33,969 nt of DNA from an uncultured Flavobacteriales bacterium. Its GTDB lineage: Bacteria; Bacteroidota; Bacteroidia; Flavobacteriales_D; Crocinitomicaceae. The first letter of the stretch is position 1, and each line of letters starts with the position of its first letter. The notes below the pieces were generated by a model. It worked only from the letters and a program-made list of their open reading frames with translations. It made no database searches and had not been told where the DNA came from. The DNA lies in contig CAJXRM010000028.1 in the NCBI GenBank assembly GCA_913059205.1, positions 1-33,969 on the forward strand, read 5' to 3'. Made by a program: the position numbers and the translations under genes. Positions 16,962-24,300 of the stretch are shown here, piece by piece.

Positions 16962-17753
16962 ATGAAAAAAATGAAATCAATCATTCGCTTCCTGTTTATT
17001 CTAATCATTACTTCCAGTTATTGCTGTGCGCAAAAAGATTCCATCAAACCTATTAAACGAAACAGCGATTATAAGTTTGGAGTATTTGCGGGGCTGACGA
17101 TTAATACAACCAAAAACCTTAATACAACATACAACCCATTGTTAAACACTGGATCTAATCCTTTAGTTGATTATAAAGAAAAAATATTTTTAAACTCCTT
17201 TTCGAATAATTTTTTGATACCATACATCGGTTTTGAGCTTAAACAAAACAAACAATTTGTACATTCTTATAGCGTGAGCTATCTTCAAAAGAAATTGCCT
17301 ATGAATGCCGTTCAAGTTTATGCCTCAACAAGAAAAGAGCGAGCTGTTTTTCATGAATATAATTTTTACTACTTTTTTTTGGCAAAAAAGACAGAAAAAA
17401 TATTGCCTTTTATAGGAGCAACGATATCCGTCGCTCATAAAAAAATAGATGATAATGTTTCAAGTATTACGAATTCAACCTTTGAATATGACATATTTGA
17501 TAAATCTAACCTCATTCTCTTACAAGTGCCTATAGGAGTGCGATTTTCTAAAAATCATTTTTTCGCACAGCTCAACACAACGATGACCATTGCTTCATAT
17601 TCACTTGGTTCACAAAACTTTAACGCTTCTACAGAAATTGTGTTTCAAAATCAAATTAATAAATATTCTAAATTCCTATTTATTGATCAATTAATTAAGG
17701 AAAAGTATTTTTTTCAAAATGTCTTCGAAATCAATCTTGGCTATAAATTTTAA
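16962..17753 (+). CDS. Putative outer-membrane beta-barrel protein, unknown
   Basis: About 263 aa from the ATG at 16962 (an alternative ATG is at 16971; the frame is open to a GTG at 16938). A signal peptide (RFLFILIITSSYCCAQ) is followed by alternating hydrophobic and polar strands: YKFGVFAGLTINT, FLIPYIGFELKQN, YSVSYLQKKLP, FYYFFLAKK, LPFIGATISVAHKK, LQVPIGVRFSKN. The last strand NVFEINLGYKF ends in an aromatic residue as barrels do. No family is recognised. The stop is only 3 bases before the ATG of the T9SS-secreted protein, so the two are almost certainly co-transcribed and may work together at the cell surface. Confidence 0.7.
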   Translation: MKKMKSIIRFLFILIITSSYCCAQKDSIKPIKRNSDYKFGVFAGLTINTTKNLNTTYNPLLNTGSNPLVDYKEKIFLNSFSNNFLIPYIGFELKQNKQFVHSYSVSYLQKKLPMNAVQVYASTRKERAVFHEYNFYYFFLAKKTEKILPFIGATISVAHKKIDDNVSSITNSTFEYDIFDKSNLILLQVPIGVRFSKNHFFAQLNTTMTIASYSLGSQNFNASTEIVFQNQINKYSKFLFIDQLIKEKYFFQNVFEINLGYKF

Positions 17754-17756
17754 TTC

Positions 17757-19682
17757 ATGAAAAAATTAACCCTAATAATAACATTTTTTTATTTTACACA
17801 CTTCATTTTTGCTCAAGAAACACATCCTATTAAAGAAACATACGATCAAGTTCTTGAGCCGTACTATTCAAATACTGCAGACTATAATAGTCCATTAGTT
17901 ACCTGGTGGTATGGTTGGGGATCCATTTTACAGTCCTATTTGAATATGTATAAAGCAACTGGTGATAAGGCTTACTTAAATAAATTCATTAAACACTCGT
18001 ATGGAATACAGTTACGCAGAGAAACAAATGAAGACTGGCGAGCAATAATGGATCCAAAAAACCTTATGTTATATACTGGCACACTGTTAAGTCCGATGGC
18101 TGAATTTGTATATATTATAAAAAATGACACACAATTATACTCTACGTATGTGTTAACTGGCATTATTCCTTCAACATTGACCAATCCAAATCAAGGGATT
18201 CTAGGGTATGGCGATTATGCAAATTGGCTTCAATCTAGGTTGACACAAACTTTAGACTACATGATAGAAAATTATTGGATTGAAGAAGAAGATGTTTTTT
18301 CAAGCACGAAACTATCTGATTTCAACAGCGGGCAAAACTTTTTTTGTGATTTAGGAATCGAAAAGTGTGTTAATTGTCCTAAATGGGCTGTAATTAATTT
18401 TCAAGCGGGATATACTACAGCATTATTATATTTGGGGTATATAGAACCAATTAGTTATTCTGATTACAACTTTAAAGCGATTAGCCTTGTGTCACACTTT
18501 AAAAGTCTATTAGAGGTTTACATGCCAAATCAATCCTATACTTGGCTACATAGTGATACTCAGTACGACTGTCTCTATCCTTTTAAAGAAGATGTTATTC
18601 ATGGCGCAATGGATATACATATAGCACGTGTCGGTTATGAGTTATATGGTAATGGCCTTTTTTCGTCAAGTGAAATGAATAAATTTACCCGGACTTTCAC
18701 AAAAAACATTTGGGATGCTAGTAATCAACTTTTCCACAATAACGTCTTTGGTACAGATACAGAGTGTTCTGACGACCAAGAAATTTGCAATGAACAAATA
18801 GTCATAAACGGTAATGTGAATTATTATGGTCCTGGAGAAGTATTAACATGGATGCCTTTGTACAAATATGATGATACCAACATCGAACCAAATGATGTTT
18901 ATACTGTCTTAATTACACAGGCAATTAAGCTACTAACTGATGACCCGACAGCTATTCTTCCAGCAAATTATTGTTATAATGTCACTCGCTATCTTTCCGG
19001 CACTCAAAGCCTAAATGGCTTAACCGAAGTAGTAAGAGCACAATGGGATAAAGAGTGTGTAAATCTTACTTTATATAACCGAGAAATGGTTTATGACCAA
19101 GACTTTGTCGTTAAAAATAAAATAACTATTGCTCCAAATCAGGTGGATGATTTACATGACTTAAATGATAATTCATTTGCAGACCCAGTTATTCAAACGA
19201 ACACCTTTGATGTGAACGCTGGAGTTACTGTAAACTTGGTTGCTGGAGAATCTATCGAATTACTACCAGGATTTGAAGCAAAAGCTGGTTCGACTTTCTC
19301 TGCTGTAATCAGCTCAAGTTCGTGTACAGATGGAATGCGCACAAGTAATCCTAACACTCAAAGACCAGAACATGATTTTTCTATTTCTACTAATTTTTCT
19401 CATTCTGAAAAAGCAATTGATTCAACTGACGATTTACGAATACAAAATACAGCTTTCGACATTTTCCCCAACCCCACAACTGGCCATTTTACCTTAAATG
19501 TCGGAGGTGAAAGCATCATTGAATCTTGTTCTGTTTACACAACCAGCGGAAATTTGGTGTCAGAAGAAGATGACATATACCTACAACGAAAAGAGGTGCT
19601 TCTTAACTTAGAAAAAGGAACCTTTATTGTTGTCACAACTATTGACGGAGAAAAGGTTTATAAAAAATTAATCGTGTTATAA
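17757..19682 (+). CDS. T9SS-secreted protein with toroid-like N-terminal domain
   Basis: A 641-aa exported protein. The signal peptide covers about 1-20 (FYFTHFIFAQ). Residues 25-440 contain aromatic-rich helical segments (NSPLVTWWYGWGSILQSYLN, MYKATGDKAYLNKFIKHSYG, QAGYTTALLYLGYIEP, HGAMDIHIARVGYELYG), suggesting an alpha/alpha-barrel like those of glycan-acting enzymes; this is inference. Residues about 448-522 form a beta-rich 3-coathanger-stack-like module (FDVNAGVTVNLVAGESIELL, PGFEAKAGSTF). Residues about 568-641 are a type A T9SS sorting domain starting DIFPNPTTGHFTLNV and ending KVYKKLIVL, so it should be exported through the outer membrane and attached or released. Catalytic residues cannot be assigned. 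It is coupled to the barrel gene upstream. Confidence 0.85.
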   Translation: MKKLTLIITFFYFTHFIFAQETHPIKETYDQVLEPYYSNTADYNSPLVTWWYGWGSILQSYLNMYKATGDKAYLNKFIKHSYGIQLRRETNEDWRAIMDPKNLMLYTGTLLSPMAEFVYIIKNDTQLYSTYVLTGIIPSTLTNPNQGILGYGDYANWLQSRLTQTLDYMIENYWIEEEDVFSSTKLSDFNSGQNFFCDLGIEKCVNCPKWAVINFQAGYTTALLYLGYIEPISYSDYNFKAISLVSHFKSLLEVYMPNQSYTWLHSDTQYDCLYPFKEDVIHGAMDIHIARVGYELYGNGLFSSSEMNKFTRTFTKNIWDASNQLFHNNVFGTDTECSDDQEICNEQIVINGNVNYYGPGEVLTWMPLYKYDDTNIEPNDVYTVLITQAIKLLTDDPTAILPANYCYNVTRYLSGTQSLNGLTEVVRAQWDKECVNLTLYNREMVYDQDFVVKNKITIAPNQVDDLHDLNDNSFADPVIQTNTFDVNAGVTVNLVAGESIELLPGFEAKAGSTFSAVISSSSCTDGMRTSNPNTQRPEHDFSISTNFSHSEKAIDSTDDLRIQNTAFDIFPNPTTGHFTLNVGGESIIESCSVYTTSGNLVSEEDDIYLQRKEVLLNLEKGTFIVVTTIDGEKVYKKLIVL

Positions 19683-19787
19683 AACAAATCATTTTAAAAT
19701 TCCCTTTTAAAGATTCCTAGTGCTAAAACTTCGTTCTATGATTTCAATTTATTAACTTTACTTCATTACGAATTAAAAAAATAAATT

Positions 19788-20390
19788 ATGTCATTCGAAT
19801 TACCGAAATTATCATACGCATACGATGCATTGGAGCCACATTTTGATGCACGCACAATGGAAATACACCATTCAAAACACCACCAAGGGTATACAACTAA
19901 CTTGAACAATGCCATTGCAGGTACAGATCTTGAAGGGAAAACAATTGAAGAGATTTTAGCAAATTGTGCTGACAATCCAGCTGTTAGAAACAATGGCGGA
20001 GGTTTTTACAACCACTCACTTTTTTGGAAATTATTGTGTTCAAAAGGTGGTGGAGAGCCAACGGATGAAGTTGCAGCTGCAATCAATGCATCATTCGGTT
20101 CCTTCGCGAATTTTAAAGAAGAATTTTCTAAAGCAGCAGCTACACGTTTTGGTTCAGGTTGGGCCTGGTTATGTGTAACGGCTGGTGGAAAATTAGAAGT
20201 TTGTTCGACAGCAAATCAAGACAATCCTTTAATGGGATTAGGATGTGGTGGAACACCAATTTTAGCATTGGATGTTTGGGAACATGCTTACTACTTAAAC
20301 TACCAAAACAGAAGACCAGATTATATCAATGCATTTTTTAATATAATTGATTGGGCGGAAGTTGCTAAGAATTACGCGGCAGCAAAGTAA
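19788..20390 (+). CDS. sodA: Superoxide dismutase, Mn-type signature
   Basis: Converts superoxide to oxygen and hydrogen peroxide. The 200-aa protein has ligands His27, His76, Asp162 and His166 (DVWEHAYYL). The second-sphere residue distinguishing the metal types fits Mn: Gln144 in [11 protein letters not shown] as in E. coli SodA, with Gly at the GGGFYNHS position where Fe enzymes carry Gln. Bacteroidota members can be cambialistic, so metal use should not be taken as fixed. No signal peptide is present. A near-match -7 box TAACTTTA is at 19753-19760. The stop codon is immediately followed by a REP-like repeat array and then a strong terminator at 20486. Confidence 0.96.
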   Translation: MSFELPKLSYAYDALEPHFDARTMEIHHSKHHQGYTTNLNNAIAGTDLEGKTIEEILANCADNPAVRNNGGGFYNHSLFWKLLCSKGGGEPTDEVAAAINASFGSFANFKEEFSKAAATRFGSGWAWLCVTAGGKLEVCSTANQDNPLMGLGCGGTPILALDVWEHAYYLNYQNRRPDYINAFFNIIDWAEVAKNYAAAK

Positions 20391-20391
20391 T

Positions 20392-20450
20392 CTCGACAAG
20401 CTCGATTACCGCTGCGACAAGCTCGATTACCGCTGCGACAAGCTCGATTA
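20392..20450 (+). repeat. REP-like tandem repeats after sodA
   Basis: Two identical 21-base units (20394-20414 and 20415-20435) of CGACAAGCTCGATTACC plus GCTG, and a third partial unit (20436-20450), start 4 bases after the sodA stop. They lie between that stop and its terminator, so they would be in the sodA 3' UTR. The core matches the repeats at 20548 (inverted), 20853 and 20904 (inverted). Confidence 0.9.
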
Positions 20451-20485
20451 TCTAGGTTCATTAGATTTTCAAGTATAAATTTTTC

Positions 20486-20519
20486 AAAGGGTCAATGATT
20501 AATTTCATTGACCCTTTTT
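20486..20519 (+). terminator. Rho-independent terminator of sodA
   Basis: A 12-bp perfect stem, AAAGGGTCAATG with CATTGACCCTTT, an AT-rich 8-base loop and a T tail. Confidence 0.95.
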
Positions 20520-20547
20520 GAGTCTAGAAATTTTAAAAAAAGTGGAT

Positions 20548-20565
20548 GTCGTGCTTGCCGAGATA
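20548..20565 (-). repeat. REP-like repeat, inverted copy upstream of GIY-YIG gene
   Basis: Reverse complement reads TATCTCGGCAAGCACGAC, two changes from the consensus CTCGRCAAGCTCGA core. It lies 25 bases before the GIY-YIG start codon and contains a possible in-frame upstream ATG (20546). Confidence 0.75.
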
Positions 20566-20590
20566 CACATTTTTTCCTAACTTAAATGGG

Positions 20591-20872
20591 ATGAAGGGAT
20601 GGATTTATATATTAAAATGCAGCAATGGCAAGTTCTATAATGGGAGTACTATCAATCTAGAGGCTAGATTAAATCAACATCAAAGTGGTAATGGTTCACG
20701 GTTTACAAAGGCTCATTTACCAGTTGAACTTGTGTATTTCGAAGAATACTGTCATATTTCAAAAGCATTTAATAGAGAAAAGCAAATCCAAAATTGGAGC
20801 CACCTGAAAAAACAAGCATTAATTGAAGGTGATATTGAGAAGTTAAAATCCTTATCTCGACAAGCTCGATAA
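20591..20872 (+). CDS. Small GIY-YIG nuclease family protein
   Basis: A 93-aa single-domain protein of the GIY-YIG superfamily (UPF0213-like). The motif reads WIYILKC (GIY part) and KFYNGST (YIG part), followed by the conserved Arg in LEARLNQHQSG (about residue 28) and a helix with AFNREKQIQNW that carries the catalytic Glu. Such proteins are predicted DNA endonucleases; cellular roles are largely unknown. The MKGWIYILKC start at 20591 is the normal family start, although the frame is open to 20546. The last codons, encoding SRQAR and the stop, lie inside a REP-like repeat (20853-20871). Repeats therefore border the gene on both sides, which suggests that the gene and repeats form one element. 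Confidence 0.88.
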   Translation: MKGWIYILKCSNGKFYNGSTINLEARLNQHQSGNGSRFTKAHLPVELVYFEEYCHISKAFNREKQIQNWSHLKKQALIEGDIEKLKSLSRQAR

Positions 20873-20922
20873 CATTTTAACCTTTCATTTATTTTGAAAT
20901 TGGTAATCGAGCTTGCCGAGAT
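20853..20922. repeat. Inverted pair of REP-like repeats (large hairpin)
   Basis: Direct copy TATCTCGACAAGCTCGATA (20853-20871) and inverted copy GGTAATCGAGCTTGCCGAGA (20902-20921) can pair over about 20 bases with two mismatches around a loop of about 28 bases. The left copy also encodes the last residues and stop of the GIY-YIG gene. A hairpin of this size could also act as a bidirectional attenuator between 20872 and the 20969 gene. Confidence 0.85.
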
Positions 20923-20968
20923 TGTAACCAATAATTGAATGATCGTTATTTGTAATAAATCAACGATT

Positions 20969-21847
20969 ATGACTCAAAACCTCTCCAAATCACTCAAAAT
21001 TGCAGTATTATTGGTTGTTTCTGTCCTATTTTCTGCATTTTCAACAAATTCTACCGCAACAAAAATGTCCATTTTTGATGCATTAAAATCAAAATCAATT
21101 GGTGCTTCGATAGTGTCAAATGGTAAACACAATGGAAATTCTGTTGATTTAAAAATCACGAATCTCACCAATCAATATATTGAACTAATAATTCCTGCTG
21201 GAACAAAATACAGCACAGCGGCTGATGACGAACAAACATTGATTCAAATTGAGGATAAATTCATTGCCTTGCAGCCGAAGCAAACTTACACGGGAAACGC
21301 AGCAGCATTTTGTACCGAAGCTAGTGACAGATGTCCAACTAGTTCTTCCGCAATGACAATTTCAAAAAACACCAATCCAAAATTCACTGAATTAAGCGAA
21401 TATATCAAAGGAAAATCCATTGACAAGTCAACCTTTCAAGATGCAGTTTGGGCTATTTCAGATGGATATAGTGTTTCCAATATTTCGGCTGAAGATCAAG
21501 TTTCAATAGATTTCCGAAAAAAAGTTGCTGATATAACAGGGCAAAAAAATCCATGGTTCAATTCACCACAAAACGTCACTATAGATGATAGAGGAAACTT
21601 CAATATGGAAACCGTGCTTATCGCTGGACAATTAGAATTTATGTGCAACAAAGGCACAATGGTTCATCAAGACATTTACAAGGCAAATGGCGAAGCAGTA
21701 TTGATTAGCGACAAAACGATGCAAGCAAGGTACGGAAACGTCAAGTACCGTTTTCAAATGCAAGTAAAAGGATGGGAAAAAGGCGATTATTATATCAAAT
21801 TACACGACGGAACAAATGAAATAACTCGTTATGAATTCAGTGTTTAA
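20969..21847 (+). CDS. Exported protein, unknown function
   Basis: About 292 aa from the ATG at 20969 (MTQNLSKSLKIAVLLVVSVL). The frame is open to 20939, but those extra residues are not signal-like. A signal peptide (to about SAFSTNSTA) is followed by a beta-rich section (SVDLKITNLTNQYIELIIPA, LQPKQTYTGNAAAFC, with paired Cys in CTEASDRC). A helical FQDAVWAISDGYSV stretch comes next, reminiscent of exported proteins built around a Trp-Ala-Ile-Ser/Thr-Asp helix, and then a C-terminal beta part ending YYIKLHDGTNEITRYEFSV. I do not recognise the family. Its stop codon overlaps that of the convergent NifU-domain gene. Confidence 0.75.
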   Translation: MTQNLSKSLKIAVLLVVSVLFSAFSTNSTATKMSIFDALKSKSIGASIVSNGKHNGNSVDLKITNLTNQYIELIIPAGTKYSTAADDEQTLIQIEDKFIALQPKQTYTGNAAAFCTEASDRCPTSSSAMTISKNTNPKFTELSEYIKGKSIDKSTFQDAVWAISDGYSVSNISAEDQVSIDFRKKVADITGQKNPWFNSPQNVTIDDRGNFNMETVLIAGQLEFMCNKGTMVHQDIYKANGEAVLISDKTMQARYGNVKYRFQMQVKGWEKGDYYIKLHDGTNEITRYEFSV

Positions 21848-22104
21848 GCTAATTCTGTGAGATCTTCAGCAACAACAGCTTTAACTTCTGGCGCTGCTCT
21901 TTTAACGGCTTCTTCAAGACCTGCTTTTAAAGTCATAGCTGACATAGAACAATCTTTGCATGCTCCAAGAAGTCGAACAACGACAGTTGCATCGTCCTGA
22001 ATTTCCACCAATTCCATGTCGCCTCCATCGTCATTTAAAAACGGACGCAATTGATCTAGAGCACCAAGAACTTTTACTTTTATCGCTTCTTTATCTATCA
22101 ACAT
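21844..22104 (-). CDS. NifU C-terminal domain Fe-S scaffold protein
   Basis: An 86-aa protein consisting of a single NifU-C domain, the type that assembles or carries Fe-S clusters for delivery to apo-proteins. The cluster-binding CxxC is Cys49-Lys-Asp-Cys52 in LLGACKDCSMSAMTLKAGLE. The opening ALDQLRPFLNDDGGDMELV is diagnostic. It begins 4 bases after the Mrp/ApbC gene, consistent with an Fe-S biogenesis pair. The stop overlaps the stop of the convergent 20969 gene at a TTAA palindrome. Confidence 0.95.
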   Translation of the reverse strand: MLIDKEAIKVKVLGALDQLRPFLNDDGGDMELVEIQDDATVVVRLLGACKDCSMSAMTLKAGLEEAVKRAAPEVKAVVAEDLTELA

Positions 22105-22108
22105 GGTT

Positions 22109-23179
22109 CTATTTTTTGTCTTTTATTCTCTGAACTTCTGTAACAAATGTACGAACTAATTCTTCAAATGCATTTGACACCGGTGTGTTTTCCTGAAATA
22201 CAGCAGGTCGACCAATATCACCAGCCTCTCTAACGCTTTGAACAAGCGGAATATGTCCCAAAAACGGAACGTTCATTCCATGAGCTAAATTTTTTGCTCC
22301 ATCTCGCCCGAAAATGTAATATTTATTGTCTGGCAATTCAGCCGGTGTAAACCAAGCCATATTCTCAATTATACCAACAACAGGTACATTAATTGATTCC
22401 AGTTTAAACATGTTTACCCCTCTTCTGGCATCTGCCAATGCGACTTCTTGTGGAGTACTAATAATTACAGCGCCGTCCAATGGTACTGTTTGTACCAGAG
22501 ATAGGTGAATATCGCCCGTTCCAGGAGGTAAATCGATTAACAAATAATCCAGTTTTCCCCATTCAGCATCGGTAAACATTTGTGTCAGCGCTTTCGATGC
22601 CATTGGTCCTCTCCACACAACTGCATTGTCCTGATCGGTGAAAAATCCAATTGACAATATTTTAATCCCGTAAGCTACAACAGGACTGATTTTCGGTACA
22701 CCATCAACATCAATCATTGTTGGCCGGTCTTCTAACACATCAAACATTGTTGGCATGGAAGGGCCGTAGATATCGGCATCGACAATTCCCACTCTGTAAC
22801 CAGCTTTAGCTAATCCACCTGCTAAATTTGCAGTAACGGTTGATTTTCCCACTCCACCTTTTCCAGATGAAATCGCAATTATGTTTTTTACCTCTGGAAG
22901 AATTTTTCGATGTGCAGCTTTAGCTTCAGAAGGAAGTCCTTTCACTTCGCTTTCAACAGTAATATCAGAACCAAATACTTTCTTAACATTAAAGTCAAGC
23001 GCTTCTGTCATTCTCTTTCTAGCATGCAACGCCGGATTAGAAACAAAAACTTTTAATTTGATAACTGAACCTTCGATTTGGATGTCCTCAACTAAATTGG
23101 CTGAAACGATGTCTTTTTTGAGGTCTGGCTCCATAATAGAACCTAGTGCTTCTAACACTTTTTCTCGGGTAATTTCCAT
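22109..23179 (-). CDS. Mrp/ApbC family Fe-S carrier ATPase
   Basis: A 356-aa P-loop ATPase that loads or carries Fe-S clusters. The N-terminal MIP18/DUF59 domain covers about 1-85 and the Mrp ATPase about 97-350, with the deviant Walker A GKGGVGKS at 106-113, GIVDADIYGPSMP, and DYLLIDLPPGTGDIHL. The CxxC pair usually found near ENMxxF in ApbC/Mrp is replaced by ENMAWFTPAELPDNKYYIFG, so the cluster ligands must differ. I recall this form from other Bacteroidota. The NifU-domain gene follows by 4 bases. The lipoprotein gene 35 bases upstream is on the same strand; a short GATC-GAAA-GATC hairpin with a T run sits between them. Confidence 0.94.
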   Translation of the reverse strand: MEITREKVLEALGSIMEPDLKKDIVSANLVEDIQIEGSVIKLKVFVSNPALHARKRMTEALDFNVKKVFGSDITVESEVKGLPSEAKAAHRKILPEVKNIIAISSGKGGVGKSTVTANLAGGLAKAGYRVGIVDADIYGPSMPTMFDVLEDRPTMIDVDGVPKISPVVAYGIKILSIGFFTDQDNAVVWRGPMASKALTQMFTDAEWGKLDYLLIDLPPGTGDIHLSLVQTVPLDGAVIISTPQEVALADARRGVNMFKLESINVPVVGIIENMAWFTPAELPDNKYYIFGRDGAKNLAHGMNVPFLGHIPLVQSVREAGDIGRPAVFQENTPVSNAFEELVRTFVTEVQRIKDKK

Positions 23180-23214
23180 GAAAAAAAATGATCTTTCGAT
23201 CGTTTTATTAACTA

Positions 23215-23817
23215 TTATTTTTTCTTTGGTTTCATCGATTTAATCGACTTTGCCATTAGCTCGATAATTACTTTTTCATATCCATCTTCGCGAGATTGTA
23301 ATTCATAAGTAATACCATCTATTATTTTTTGTCCGTAAACATGGTAAGAACGATGCTCAACACCAACTTTAGACGATGCTTTTTTCGTTCCTTTTACGAG
23401 TAACGTTCGTTCGTATAAAATCATATCAGGCTCATCAATGATATAATCAATCTTGAAGAAGGTTTGTTCTGCTAATTCCTTTTTTTCAACTTCAATCAAA
23501 TCAGTTAAATCACCATAATCTTCAATCATTAATTGAAAATTCTGTCCAACGTTAACTTCCCATTTGATATCGTCCTCAATGTGAATGATTTCAGGCTTTG
23601 TTGAAGCTCCAATATTTGCTGTTTCATCTGGCAATGAAATAAATGCTGGAATGTCATGATTACCCAAGTTGAAATCTTGAAATTCATAGTAATCGTCGTC
23701 TATGACAATTTCACCATCATTCGGATCAACTTCCTCTGAACCACAAGAATACAGCAAAGCAGACATTCCTACCAGTCCAAATATCATGAATTTACTAACC
23801 ATTATTTTTTTCAACAT
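23215..23817 (-). CDS. Lipoprotein, unknown function
   Basis: About 200 aa from the ATG at 23817 (MLKKIMVSKFMIFG); the frame begins at a TTG at 23823, which I do not favour. The lipoprotein signal ends at Cys25 (ALLYSC), followed by a very acidic linker (GSEEVDPNDGEIVIDDDYYE) and a mixed alpha/beta part to a basic Lys-rich end. I recognise no domain. Acidic surface lipoproteins of this kind are common in Bacteroidota. A -7 box lies 17 bases upstream. Confidence 0.75.
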   Translation of the reverse strand: MLKKIMVSKFMIFGLVGMSALLYSCGSEEVDPNDGEIVIDDDYYEFQDFNLGNHDIPAFISLPDETANIGASTKPEIIHIEDDIKWEVNVGQNFQLMIEDYGDLTDLIEVEKKELAEQTFFKIDYIIDEPDMILYERTLLVKGTKKASSKVGVEHRSYHVYGQKIIDGITYELQSREDGYEKVIIELMAKSIKSMKPKKK

Positions 23818-23833
23818 ATTCAATGTATTTACT

Positions 23834-23841
23834 CAAAGTTA
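23834..23841 (-). promoter_or_regulatory. -7 box of the lipoprotein/mrp/nifU unit
   Basis: Minus-strand TAACTTTG is an exact TAnnTTTG match. Candidate -33 TTG sites occur 15 and 23 bases upstream, neither at the ideal 19, so strength is uncertain. Confidence 0.6.
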
Positions 23842-23889
23842 TATCAACTTGTACTACAAATATACAAAACCGATTAAATGATTCACAAT

Positions 23890-24300
23890 TTAAATTATCA
23901 TCACTCCTTTCTCTCCCAAAATTGGAATTTTTTTCATGTTTTGTTCTGATATGGATTCAGGTACGAACACAAACTTTTTATCATACATTGTATCATTTAT
24001 CCAAAAACTCACCCAGTATTCATTTGCTATTCCAAACACCTCTTCCATAATGGGTTCAATCTTTGCAGCTTCATTAGGTAATAAAACTTCTAACGAACGG
24101 CGCATTGTAGCTGTTTTTACTTTTTCACCTGTTGTCGCATTCTCACCATATCCTTTGCATGTAATAATAATGCCTTCAATAATCTCCTCTTTCAGATTCA
24201 AAAGATATACCTCGTACAATTTTTCTTTTAATTCATTTTCAATTTGAATTACTGCCACTCCAATATTTTCAACTAGTGGCCCTTTCAATTCCTCACGCAT
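23890..24300 (-). CDS. Conserved-looking soluble protein, unknown function
   Basis: A 136-aa cytoplasmic protein without signal peptide. It has a beta-rich first half (VENIGVAVIQIENELKEKLYEVYLLNLK, GIIITCKGYG), a Thr/Lys turn, an RRSLEVLLPNEAAKIEPIMEE helix and an EYWVSFWINDTMYDKKFVFV strand pair. Proteins with this layout are found next to lipB-type genes in Bacteroidota, from memory and unverified. The ATG overlaps the stop of the serine hydrolase by one base (TAATG), so it is the last gene of the four-gene operon. Function unknown. Confidence 0.75.
   Translation of the reverse strand: MREELKGPLVENIGVAVIQIENELKEKLYEVYLLNLKEEIIEGIIITCKGYGENATTGEKVKTATMRRSLEVLLPNEAAKIEPIMEEVFGIANEYWVSFWINDTMYDKKFVFVPESISEQNMKKIPILGEKGVMII

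Noticed and set aside
20392..20450. Tandem 21-base units as a CRISPR array
   Set aside because: The units touch each other without unique spacers, and no cas gene is present.
20546..20590. Upstream start for the GIY-YIG gene beginning in the inverted repeat
   Set aside because: The family normally begins at MKGWIYILKC; the extension is repeat-derived. Kept only as a note because the frame is open.
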